Assembly: GCA_000727475.1 (NCBI GenBank)
Contig: KL647305.1
Span: 171,385-235,384, forward strand
Length of the DNA: 64,000 nt
DNA from: Sarcocystis neurona
Lineage: Eukaryota; Apicomplexa; Conoidasida; Eucoccidiorida; Sarcocystidae
Direction of reading: 5' to 3'
The notes under the pieces were generated by a model. It was not told where the DNA came from. It searched no databases and saw nothing but the letters and a program-made list of their open reading frames with translations. A program made the position numbers and the translations under genes. The stretch's first letter is position 1. Each line of letters starts with the position of its first letter. This document shows, in pieces, positions 50,001 through 60,900 of the stretch.

Positions 50001-53000
50001 GCATGACGCATACAACACACACGCAAAGTGCTTTTCGCTGCGATAGCCTCGCAGGTGGCAACTCCCCACGTGTCTCGGATAAAAACCTCTACGTTATGCG
50101 TAGGTACTCTCCTGCTTCTTTGAGCAAGTGGTGCTCCTCCGTAGAAGGACGCATTCGCAGTGGAGAACTCCTCGTTAAGCAGTGGCTTCTCCGGCTCCGC
50201 GCAGTGCAGCGTGAGCTTGCCACCGCAGGGAGCCGAAAGCTTGTTCCCCTTCTTTCTCCTCCCTCCGTGAGCCCCTGCTGGAACAAAAGCACGGATGAAG
50301 AGAAGAGGAAGAGGAAGAAGAAGGACAAGAGAAGCAGCTGCAGGAGCTGCTTTTCTCGGTTGCGGTGTGTCCTCCTCTTTCTTCGTCTTTTCCAAGTGTG
50401 TCCGTCCCTGTCGCGCCTCTCCTTTTCCCTCTCTCTCTCTGTCGCTACTACATTTCCCGTGCTATTCGCGTCTTCTTCTCGATACATCTCCTCCCTGCCG
50501 AAAGGTCGGCAAGTTCGTCCGTAAATAAATTCCACTCGCGGCAGAAAAAAGGCCTCGTTCCACTCTTCAAAATGTATTTCTCGTCCGCTTCTTCCTTGTT
50601 CTCGCCACCCGCATGCACGGCCGCCGCAGGGAAGAGACCACGGGCGCTGCCCGACTTTCCCTTCCCGTTGACATCGGCCTTTTACACACAAAACGCACTG
50701 AAAGCCGCCTGTCCCGCTTTTTAAACTGCGAAAAATGTACGCTTACTTCTTTCTGTTTGACATTCACTAGGTAAAACGCCTTCTCTTCCTCTCTTCTCCA
50801 TCGCCGGTCCCCGTGTGTAGACCAGCGATGTTGCTAGGACGCCAGCGGCCTATCTCCCATCACCTTCCGGGCCATTGCTCCTACACACTTGTCCTTTGAA
50901 GGCGTGGTCAGCTTGGTGAACACTCAGTTTCTCAAAACAAAAGTCCTTCTCTCTACAAATGCGCCCCTGTGCCGCACAGCGGTTCTCTCACGTGCGGATG
51001 TCTCGGCTCTCCACCACCGCCTTACTGTTCTTTACGTGGTTTTTCCACAACGACGTTGGAAACAGCCGCTTCTCGCTGTACTCCTGGCGTGTAATGAATT
51101 CAGTTATTCATTTCTGTCTTTGTTACAGAGGGCCTAGCGCACCACACTGCGTCTACGAGCCGGTTCCTCTCATCTAACCCTATCTTCACCAGCACACATA
51201 CACGCGTCCACTCTTTTCCCCTTTTGCTTTCCGTCTGGCGTGGGTGTGCACGTGCTCTTAGTCGTTGTCTGTCGCGCCATTCTCCTCTACGTCGCACAAA
51301 TACGTCTTCCCCTCCAAGTTCACGTGTTCACACTCCTCCTGTCCATTCCTACTTCGCTCCTGTCTTTCTCAGTCCAGTTTTCAACTCCTGTGGAATTTTT
51401 CTTTGTGCGGCTGCCACCTTCAGGCTGCCGTTTCACGTCCCATTCTCCTTTTTCCGGTGTTACCTGGTTCTCCCTTCCGTGCGGTCCACCTCCTCCTTTG
51501 AGTATAGTTTTCCTGTTTGAAGCTGCTGACTTCACGTTGCGGCGGGAGGGTGTTCCAAGTGCCCCGCCTTTCTGCCACTCGTCGCCACTCACGGTGTACG
51601 TACACCCCGTTTCCCCCCTGACCTTCTCTTTGCTTATACGTCCATAAACGGACGTATAAAATGCAGCCGCGCCTATGTGTCGAAACTGGAATGTATGTGC
51701 CTGCGCGAATCCCTTGCTGTGTCCCGCACGTCTGCGTGAGACGTGCCTTCCTATCTGCTAACATTCTGCGCAAGTCGTCTTCGTTTATGCATACATATAT
51801 ATGTACCTTAATAGGTTCTTGTATATATGTGTATGTGACCGCCTCTCTCTCTCTCTTTCTATATATATATGTATATATGTGTGGATGTGGACGTATGCGG
51901 AGGTGACTGTATTCCTTCACATTTAGTGACGCATTACTGTGGAAGCAGGATTTCTTTGTTGTTGGCTTGATTCGTAAGAAGAAGAAACGCCTGCGGTGAG
52001 TTCCTTCTACCCGTGTCGCTAACAGGATTTGTATTCTTCTCCCCCCTCGGAGACAAGAGCGAACCAGCAGGAGTTGCTCAGTCCGCTGCTGCTCCCAAAG
52101 TGCTGCTGGAGCACTTCTGCTGTGCCTGCTGCATCTCGGTGCTGCTGCGGCGGTGCACCTACGGCTGCTGCTGTAATTTCTCTCGAGGAACGGAGGGCCG
52201 GTGCGGCTGCTTCCGCTGCTGCTGTTGGGTCTGTCGCATCTCGCTGCCGTGCTGCGGAGACGACACAAGAGGTGTGTTGCTGTTGTGGCGCTGCTGCCTC
52301 ACGTTGCCCGGGCTTTTCAACGTGAGCCTAGCATATTCTTTTTTGGTTTCTCGTGTCTCCGGTGACTTTTCCGAGTTCTTCGTCTTCGAGTTCTCCGTCC
52401 TCCCCTTACTTTTCCTTGTCTTCACTTTTTCGAGAATTCTCGCCGGTCTTTCTCACGTCGCCCCTTCGTTGATCTCTGGAATTCCGCTGCTGTCGTCCGT
52501 TTCTCTTCTCACTTGTTCCTCCTCTCCGTTCTGTTCTGTAGCTTTCCACTTCTTCACTTCTTCGACCTGCTGCTCCCCTTTTCTATCTTCTCTCTTCCTC
52601 GTCCGCTGCTCGCTGCTCTCTTCATTGGTTCCTGCGTTATTTGTTTGCCTGTCGCCCTCGTCGTTCGTCTCCTTCTGTGTGAAGTCGCGTAGTCACTTCT
52701 TTTCCAATTCTGCGCCCCCCTCCCTCGCTATATGCACGTCTCTCCAGTTCTTCTCCTGTACGGTGAACTCCTCTTTCTGTGCCTTCCTTTTTTCTCTCTT
52801 CGTCTTCTACCTGCTTGTGGTGAACCCTCTGCATGCTCCCAAAGCCACGGCACCTTCCTCTTCACCAGTGACGCATTCTGCCGTCCTTTATTGCTGCTTC
52901 TGGTACCGTGCTGCTGCTCACCTCTCCACTTCCTCTGAAGAACCCTGCTTTCTTGCTTCTCCGGCCCTGCGCGCGCGTGCACGTCTCTGTCCGGTGCTGT

Positions 53001-53483
53001 TGCTGCTGCCTCTCTCTCCTCCTCCACCCGCTGTTTCAAAGAGCGGCGCGCTGCGGTTTGTGCGTGCCCGCCGTGCTGCCGCTGCTGCCGCACTCCCCCC
53101 CCTTCTCGAACCCCACACATGCGCCTCTCTGTCTCTTCACACACTTTCACTGGCGAGGAAACTGCTGCAGCTGCTGCTTCCCTGGCCCTCCCCCCCCGTG
53201 CCTCCTGCTGCTTCCGCCGCCACAGGCCGCTGCTCTTAGGCGCGCAGTTGTCGTTCGTTACCTTACGGCTGGTGCTGCTGCTGCTGCCAGTCCTTGCCGT
53301 GTAGCTGCACTTCCACCATTCCCCGCTCCTTCTGTGGGGGGCGGGATCGTCGGGTGCGGCTGCCGACCTTGGTGTCGTCCTTGAGTCTGCTCCTGCTGCT
53401 GCTGCAACTTCCTTCTCTTACCTTGCTGCTGCTGCTGCAACTCCCTCCTCCTCCCCGCCATTGCTACCGCTGCTGTCACTGCC
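47059..53483. other. Unresolved repeat-rich interval with coding-like pieces on both strands
   Basis: I cannot build a gene here. Minus-strand pieces with the look of coding sequence are 48394-48678 (ending Ser/Gly then Gln-rich), 47687-47995, about 50400-50691 (IHFEEWNEAFFLPRVEF) and about 51650-51790 (DDLRRMLADRKARLTQ). Any of these could be upstream exons of MYST, whose first frame stays open to about 47205 with a possible acceptor there, or part of another minus-strand gene. Plus-strand pieces at 50889-51137 and 48822-48960 are equally unproven. A pyrimidine-rich tract at about 52320-52960 keeps the plus strand free of stops for 1.2 kb without being protein-like. Confidence 0.3.
48229..48320. 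repeat. 47-bp duplication inside a CTG-rich tract
   Basis: GCGCTTCGCTGGTGCTGCTC and the following bases to ACTGCTGCTGCTGCT occur at 48229 and again at 48276. The 47-base period is not a multiple of three, so no single frame survives both copies. This argues that the tract is not translated as a block. Confidence 0.75.
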
Positions 53484-56012
53484 ATGCACGTGTCTGTTGC
53501 TGCTGCCTCTGCTGGTGCCTTTACTGCTCCTGCTGCTAGTAATCACCCTGCCACTTCCGGCCCTGCTCGTGCTGCTGCTTCCGCTGTCCAGTCAAGTCTC
53601 CTAGCTGCTGCTGCGGCTGCTACAGGTCGCGCCGCTCTGCACAAGCCTTCTGCTGCTGGCGTTCTTGCTTCCTCTGATACTGCTGCTGCTGCAGTTGCTT
53701 GGTGCACCGCTGTTGCAACCGCTCCTGCCGTTGCGTCCTCATCCTTCACCTTCGCTGCTGCCGCTACTGCTGCCGGTCGCGCCACTCTTCACACGCCTTC
53801 TGCAGCACAAGAAGCAGTAGCAGCAGCCCAAAGAGAAGCCAAGACAGCAGCAGGAGCAGCAGCAAAATTGGTGGCAGAAGAAGCAAAGCAGACAAAGGCA
53901 CTGCATGCAGTCTCAGCAACAGCAGCCCGTAGCAGAAGAAAAGCAACTGCAAATCCACCAGCCGCGCCAGCGACACCTGCTTCTCGCATTCCCATCCACT
54001 TGCCAGCAGCAGCAGCGGCTTCTGCTTCTCTTCCTCTTTCTGCTCGTTCTCCTGCTCCACCAGCAGCGACACAGTCTTCCGCAGCAGGTGCAGCTGCACA
54101 CCCGTCCGCAGTGACAACACCAGCAGAGGCTTCTGCAGCAGGAGCGGCGGCGACGTCTGCTTCCGCTGCGACACCAGCTGCACAGCCTTACCTTCCTTCT
54201 TCTCTTTTTCAAGGAGCAGGCGCACCAACGGGGTCTGCTTCAGCAGGAGTAGCAGCACCAGCAGCGTCAGCGACAGCAGCGGTGGAAGGTGGTGGAAATG
54301 CAGCGGCGGAATCAACGGGTAAGAGGCTGAAGACCGCGCTTTGCCGCCCCTCCTCAGAGGACAGAGCAGCAGCCGTCCGAGCAGCACGAAGCGGAAGAGA
54401 AGCAGAGGCACTTCGTGCAGTTGCTGCCGAACCAGCAACGCAGAACAAGATAGAGACTGCGTCAAGATGCGTGAGCGCAAGACCTCGCTCATCGGCCACC
54501 ACACGTGGGACGGCAGCAGCGGAAGCTAAATTTGCAGCAGCAGCAGCAGTAGCGAGTACAGCAGCAAAGCACGTCGCAGCAGCGAAGCACGTCGCAGCAG
54601 CGAAGCACGTCGCAGCAGCGAAGCACGTCGCAGCAGCAGTTCTTGCAACTTTCCTAGCAGCAGCAGGGACGTGGGGGCACCTGTCAGCAGCGGCACGTAC
54701 ATCAGGCCATCCGCTCGCTGTGGTCGTCGTCGCCGCAGTCCGGCCGAACGCAGCAGCAGCTGTTTCTTCTCAAGTGTGGGGTGCTCCACCTCGTACATAC
54801 GGCGTGCGTGGGGACGGAGATCCGTTTCCAGCCCCCGGCTACGCCTTCAGCCCCCTCTCGCTGCAGGCAAGCAGCAGCAGCCGCAGCAGCAGACTGGGGA
54901 GATCCTCTGGGCAGCAGAACACCGGCAGCGGGTCGCGTTGCACCAGCAGTCGCTTTTCCCGCAGCAGCAACACCAGCTTCCTCTGCGTGAGCAGCACTAG
55001 CAGCAGCAGCGGGTCCGCGTGGACGCCGCTGCATGCGACCAGCAGGGTGGAGGCCCGGAAGGCAGCGCTGCTTCTGTGGCTGTTTCTCCACCCGTCGTCT
55101 CCGCCGCAGAAGAGCAGGGAAACGCGGCGAGCTTCGCCAGCAGCAGTGGCAGGCGTTCCCGCAGCAGCCACCCGAGCTGCTGAAGCTGCAAGCAGGGAGA
55201 CAGCGACAGCGGCATCACTACGGAGGAATCGTAGAGCAGCAAGTGCTGCTGAAGCACCAGCACCCAGGAGAGCGGCGCCATGCAGGTGCGAAGAAGAAAA
55301 GGCAATTTCCGCACAGGCCGAGGCAGCCTGTCGCCGCAGAGGCTGGTGGCCCGCCGCTGCTGCAGTCCCCTCAAGCGAATCAGCAGCAGCAGGAACAGCA
55401 GCAGCAGCAAGAACAGCAGCAGGAGGAAGAACAGCAGCCCCAGCAAGAGCAGCAGCAACAGCAGCCGCGAGAAGGAGCATGCCTTTTCTGTCCCCCGGCG
55501 GTCGCTGCGATCTTGCTTTCTTTGTGTGTCGGAGAAGCCGCGGTGCAGAAGTGACAAGAGCAGCACCGGCAGCAGCAAGGGGGGTACTGCATGCGAGCGG
55601 CACCAGCAGCGAGCGAGCTGGCTGCCAGCAGCTGGCGTGGGGTGGTTCGAGGCTTTTTGCGCTGCCGGATGCTCCGCACGCAACAACAGCAGCAGCAGTG
55701 GCAAGGAATTCGTTTAATGCGAAGAGAACTGCTGCTGCAGCAGAAACAGCCAGCGAGCCGCAGGAGACGAAAGGAGAAAATACAGCGACCCTTACCGTCC
55801 CACCGGCAGAGAGAGATCTTCCGGTGACAAAGTGGCAGCAACAGCAGCAGCAGCGGATTGACTCCAGCAGCAGCAGCAGGGCTGCCACAGAGACAGCAGA
55901 CCCAGGCCGAAACAGCAGTAGCAGCAGCACCTATGCACCCGGCGGCACTTCGTGCTTTGCCTTCCGTCCGCCGCCTCCTTCTACATATCCACTGGTACAC
56001 AAACGCTTCTAA
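53484..56012 (+). CDS. Ala-rich low-complexity ORF of 842 residues (function unknown)
   Basis: An ATG frame runs 842 codons to TAA. It is dominated by Ala, with Ser, Thr, Pro and Arg, and ends in Gln and Ser runs. Residues about 50-110 contain a duplicated motif (GRAALHKPSAA then GRATLHTPSAA, about 49 residues apart), and a four-fold AAKHVA repeat lies near residue 360. Ala codons are mostly GCT before about 53800 and mostly GCA after it. Conserved-looking islands are few (KRLKTALCRPSSEDRAA; QVWGAPPRTYGVRGDGDPF). It may be one exon of a larger gene: the frame could be extended upstream by splicing, and ClpR begins 1.9 kb downstream on the same strand with its 5' exon missing. I recognise no domain. 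A triplet tract can stay open in one frame without being translated, so confidence is moderate. Confidence 0.55.
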   Translation: MHVSVAAASAGAFTAPAASNHPATSGPARAAASAVQSSLLAAAAAATGRAALHKPSAAGVLASSDTAAAAVAWCTAVATAPAVASSSFTFAAAATAAGRATLHTPSAAQEAVAAAQREAKTAAGAAAKLVAEEAKQTKALHAVSATAARSRRKATANPPAAPATPASRIPIHLPAAAAASASLPLSARSPAPPAATQSSAAGAAAHPSAVTTPAEASAAGAAATSASAATPAAQPYLPSSLFQGAGAPTGSASAGVAAPAASATAAVEGGGNAAAESTGKRLKTALCRPSSEDRAAAVRAARSGREAEALRAVAAEPATQNKIETASRCVSARPRSSATTRGTAAAEAKFAAAAAVASTAAKHVAAAKHVAAAKHVAAAKHVAAAVLATFLAAAGTWGHLSAAARTSGHPLAVVVVAAVRPNAAAAVSSQVWGAPPRTYGVRGDGDPFPAPGYAFSPLSLQASSSSRSSRLGRSSGQQNTGSGSRCTSSRFSRSSNTSFLCVSSTSSSSGSAWTPLHATSRVEARKAALLLWLFLHPSSPPQKSRETRRASPAAVAGVPAAATRAAEAASRETATAASLRRNRRAASAAEAPAPRRAAPCRCEEEKAISAQAEAACRRRGWWPAAAAVPSSESAAAGTAAAARTAAGGRTAAPARAAATAAARRSMPFLSPGGRCDLAFFVCRRSRGAEVTRAAPAAARGVLHASGTSSERAGCQQLAWGGSRLFALPDAPHATTAAAVARNSFNAKRTAAAAETASEPQETKGENTATLTVPPAERDLPVTKWQQQQQQRIDSSSSSRAATETADPGRNSSSSSTYAPGGTSCFAFRPPPPSTYPLVHKRF
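54560..54640 (+). repeat. 18-bp tandem repeat encoding AAKHVA, four copies
   Basis: GCAGCAAAGCACGTCGCA-type units start at 54560, 54578, 54596 and 54614 with a period of exactly 18 bases. The Ala-rich frame is kept through all copies. Confidence 0.85.
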
Positions 56013-57951
56013 CAACTTCCCTCTGTACACCAGTATATCTATATATGTCTGTGTATCCGTATATATGTACACTCTCGTATACGCACATATACACACGTAT
56101 ATCTGTAGTGTTTATATGGCCGTAGAAGCGCGTCTCTGCGCTTGTGTAGTAAAGACTTGGATGCACGTCTATCGTCCAAGCCCCACGCCTACGCCTATGC
56201 ATGGCTACACTCACAAAGCGCCTTGCACCTCAATATATATGTACAATATATATCTGTCGTCGTGGGCTGTCTGCGTCCGCGCATGCATACATATACATGT
56301 AGATGCATTTGTGGACTTCGACTGTGGAGCCGAATATTTATTTTACATCTGCCAATACATATAAATTTACGTTTTTGTGCAACAAGGAGCGCAGCCTTCT
56401 ACCAGAGGCAGGAGGAGGCACCCGCGCAGTACGTGATAGAGCAACGTGTGGGGAACGTGGTGGCCCGGCGCTGCAGGTCTGCGTCCCTCCCGCCTCCGTC
56501 TCCCCGCCACGTATTTCTCTTCATTTCCTTTCAACGGTTGCCTTCTCCCTCTGTCTCTCCCTCTTTACTCTTTTGTCCCTCTCTCTGTAGGTGTAGCTGC
56601 AGCCACGTACGTACACACATCTGTGTCTGCATGCGAGTACACTTGTGTGCATGCGTGCATTTGGTGGGGGTATATATATATATATGTGCATATATGGATA
56701 TATTCATGTGTATGCGTGTACACACATATACGTGGATGTGTACATACTACTTGTGTATATACAGACACACATATGTGTATATATGTGTGCGTCTACATGT
56801 GTATATGCACGTATATGTGTGTACACCTACGCATATATATATGTCTATGTGTGTATGTGTGTGGGCGCCTGCTCTTCCTCTCTGTTTTCCTGTCTCAGTT
56901 CGTATCTCCCTTGCACGTCTCGCTCGCCTTCCTTTTCGTCCTCTCCCTCTCTTCGTGTATATATATATATATGGAGAAGCAGCCATGTATCTCGACCAGT
57001 GTGTACAAGTGAATACGTCTGTGTGTGTGCGTATATATTCCCGGAGACTATATATGTGTACACGAATACGTGTGTACACGCATATGTACGTGTTCGCCTA
57101 CGTATGTATAGGAACTACATATATATGTGTGTATGCATGTATACATCGAGATACAAACGTACACATATGCGTAAACATATATATGTAAATGCCTGTGTAT
57201 GAAGAAGAAATATTTATATGTGTATATATATACATATACGGATATATGATATATATATATATATATTTGTGAGTGTACGTATATATTTGTTCTCGTCCGT
57301 AGTCTTCCATCCCGTGTATATATACACATAGACCCATGGAGACATATGCTTCTCCCGAATGTACATACGTGTGTAGATACGTATGTAGACGGACGGACGT
57401 GTCTCCGTTCGTGGATCTAGCTGCCTCTATATGTACACATGTTTTAGTGTGTCCTATATTTTTATGTGTATATATGTGTGTATACGCTTGTGAATCTGTG
57501 TATATACAAATGTATGTATATCTGCGTGTGTAGCAAGCGAGAGAGAGGGACAGCAAGAGAAGCAGAGGAAGAGACGGACAGGTATACGTGAAGCCACACA
57601 ATAGAGCTTTTTATCCACCTGTCGATACACCTGCCTAGATGCGGCCGTCTTCTTCTGTTATCTGCTCGTGTATCTGGAAAGACATACACACGCATATGCG
57701 CATACATAGATATATACACATATGTACATGAATATCTATCTGCTTATCTATCTATCCACATACGTATATATATGTAGAGAGAGAATTTGATGTATGTATG
57801 CGTAGTTCTGTCCGCTTAGGCCGCCTGCGGCAGGAGGACGCGTTTGGGAGTGTCTCCTGCTGCTGCTGATGCGACATCTCTGCTGAGGCTGCTGCTATCG
57901 GCCGTGTAGGTGTACGTGTGTGTATGTGGGTTTGTGTTTCTTCCTCATTAG
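56013..57951. other. Microsatellite-rich spacer or intron 5' of the first ClpR exon found
   Basis: TA, TG and GTATAT microsatellites dominate. Two plus-strand pieces could be exons: about 56391-56475 (frame with FYQRQEEAPAQYVIEQR, ending GCTGCAG) and about 57820-57898 (frame with RRTRLGVSPAAADATSLLRLLL, which could be part of a targeting sequence). Neither can be joined with confidence to the exon at 57952. Confidence 0.35.
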
Positions 57952-60900
57952 CAGCAGAGAGACGAGTACTTCTTCTCTCGCTGCTGCGTAGAGGACGGTG
58001 GCCAGGCAAATGCATGCGAATATGCGGAGCTGCGGGGCAGGAGTGGCGGCAGCGATTCCGGCAACAGCGGCAGCACGGCTTCTTTCAGCCGAAGCAGTGA
58101 TGCGACGGTGTGTGGCAGCAGCAGTAGCAGCTCTGCTTCAAGCGGCAGTGCCTCGCCCTCTCTTAACAATGGCAACTTCGTCCCTTCCTCTTCCACCTTC
58201 TCCTGCTCAAGCAGCAGCAGCTCTTCCTACAGCTCCAGCAGCAGCAGAGGTGCTGTCTCTCACAGCGGCGGCAGCGGTGTGGGGTCCAGGAGCAGCGGCT
58301 CTGCCCCCCACAACAGCGGAGAAAACAGTACGTGTAGCAGCGGGAGCAGCAGCAGCGAAGACGATGCATGTAGCAGCAAGAGCAGCAGCAGCAGCAAGAG
58401 TTCGTCTGCTGACAGCTGCTTTTCGTACAGAGGACAACAGAGCCCCTGTGGGGAGGGCGGTATCTTAGTAGACGTTCCCTCGTGGCTGCTGCAACACCGG
58501 CGGCTTGTGCTGCTGCAGGGGCCATTGACGGAAGAACGAGCTGCTGCTGTTGTGATGCAGCTGCTGTTTCTCGCAGACCCTGCTGCTGGAGGGGCTGGTG
58601 CTGCTCGAGGCGAGACGCCTGCTGCAGCCGGTAAGGGCGCTGCGCTTGCTAAGAAGAAGCAAAAGCTGCTCATGTGGCAGCACAGCTCGCACGAACAAAA
58701 CAAAACTAACTTTGGCGCGGTAGCCGCTGCCCACTCCCGTAGAGCAGGTCCTGCTTCTTCCCTTGTAGCTGCTGCAGCACCCTTTCCCCATATCTATACG
58801 GCGCGATACCCTCTGCCCACTTTTTGCAGCCGCCAGCGATAGCCACTGGCTCACTCATCCATACCGTGTTATGTTATACATATATATATATATATATTAT
58901 ATTCGTGTATACTATATATATATACAGAGAGAGAGACAGGTGTAAATTTTCTGTGTATGATCTATGGTATTGTCTTGCTGCAGCAGACACTTTACAGCAT
59001 TCGGCGGAGAGGGACTTTGCAGCTGTCGCAGGAGCCTCAGGCATCTGTGTACACTTCTTCGTTTCTCCTTCTTCTATATGCTGTACCTGCTGTCTGTCGA
59101 TGTCTCCGTCACTGTCTATAGCTACTATTGGGGAAGCTTCACACGTTGGTACAAAGTAGTGAGACAGTTGGGCTGCTGTTGCAGCATGCCGTAGAGAACT
59201 GGGAAGCGTGTCGCGCGGGTAGCTGACAGCTTTTGCTGCCGCAGCAACAGCCGCATCGGCCGATACTCCGTGTCTTGTTCAGCTGGTGAAATGTCATCTG
59301 CAGGAAATGGAAGAGATTCTGCATTCCTGGCTCCTCTTGCTTCTGCCGCTGCACCATTCCCCGAGCCTCAACAGCGGCGGCAGCAGCAGCAACGAAGGCA
59401 GCAGGGGGACACGACGCAGCAGCACCGGACGCATCTGCTCCCTCCCGTGCATCTGCTGATAAACGCAACTGGCGGCTCGGTCACGGCAGGTACAGCGCGC
59501 GGCCACACAGAATTAACAGGAGCAGTACCTGCGTCAGCAATAGCATTGGCAGCAGCGACAGCAATAGCAGCAGCAGGCTATTAGTAGTCGTATCAGCAGG
59601 AGGTGCGGACATGCACGCCAGACTGGACCAGCAGCAGTAGCAGCGAAGGAGGACGCAGTCGGCAGGAAGAGCCAGACGATGTGGCTCTGTTTGCTGTCTG
59701 TCGGTGTGGCTCTCAGTAGTAGCGAAGCTGTTGCAGCGAAAGAACGGTTGCAAGCCCAGAGCCTCCCCGAGCTTCTCTGCGGGCAACAGCAAGTGCAGCG
59801 GCGGCAGCAGCAACATGCGGCGAAGCAGCAGCAGCTAGGGACAGCGCCACAGCGCAGAGAAACCGGCTGCAGGTGAAGCAGAAGCAACCGCACGAGCAGC
59901 GGCAGAAGCAGCAGAAGCAGCAACCGCAGCACGCGAGACGGTGAAGCTGCAGGCACCACGGCTGCCGAAGCGGCCCCAGCAGCAGCAGCAGTGACGGGCA
60001 GCGCAGTAACAGCTGCCGCAGGGACAGTAGCAGCAGCTGCAGCAGCCACATTTAGTCTTCGTGGTGAGATGACGCCGGTGACTTGGGTCTCGCCGGATGT
60101 CGGAACCACTTCTGCTGCGCTGTCTAAGCGTCTCATGCATGTACCGCCTGCGCTGCTGCTGCTTGTTGTGCTGCTCGGGGTGATCTTCGGCTTCTGCTTG
60201 CGCTGCTGCTGCCTCTGCAGCCGCTACCACTGCGGCTTCCCCTTCGGCTGCTGGTGCTACTTCCGCAGCTCTGTCGGCTGCTGTTGCTATTCTGCTGCTG
60301 CTGTTGTTACTCTGCTGCAGTTATTATTCTATTCTGCTGGTGCTGGTATTCTCCTGCGGCCGTTGGCTTCCCTGCTATTGCCTACAATGCTGCTGTTGTG
60401 ATTCTGATGCTGTGCTCAATGCTGCTGCTGCTGTGACTCCGCTGCTGCTGCTGTGACTCTGCGGCTCCTGCTGTGACTCCGCTGCTGCTGCTATGACTTA
60501 GCTGCTGCTGCTGTAACTCTGCTGCTGCTGCTGCTATGACTCTGCAGCTCCTGCTGTGACTCCGCTGCTGCTGCCATGATTTAGCTGCTGCTGCTGTGAC
60601 TCTGCGGCTGCTGCTATGACTCTGCTGCTGCTGCTGTGGTCAGGACTGGCGGTGCTGGACGTGATGCTATCACTTCCGTACGCAGTTCACACGACGTGCA
60701 TCGGGCAGGCCGGTGCTGTTGCTGCGTTGCTGCTGGCGGCGGGAGCTCCTGGACATCGCTTCGCGTTTCCTTCCGCCCGTGTTTCCTTGCAGCCTATAGA
60801 AGGTGGCTATACTTTTCCACTAGAGCCTCCATCTATTTCCACGTATCTGTTCAAATAGATATGCACCACCTACTGCATTTCAGGGATTATGTATACGTAT

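Noticed and set aside
52013..53239. 408-codon plus-strand open frame
   Set aside because: It is rich in Ser, Leu, Phe and Cys because the strand is pyrimidine-rich and lacks stop codons. No family motif is present and composition is unlike the named genes. The opposite strand is interrupted by stops in the frame I checked.
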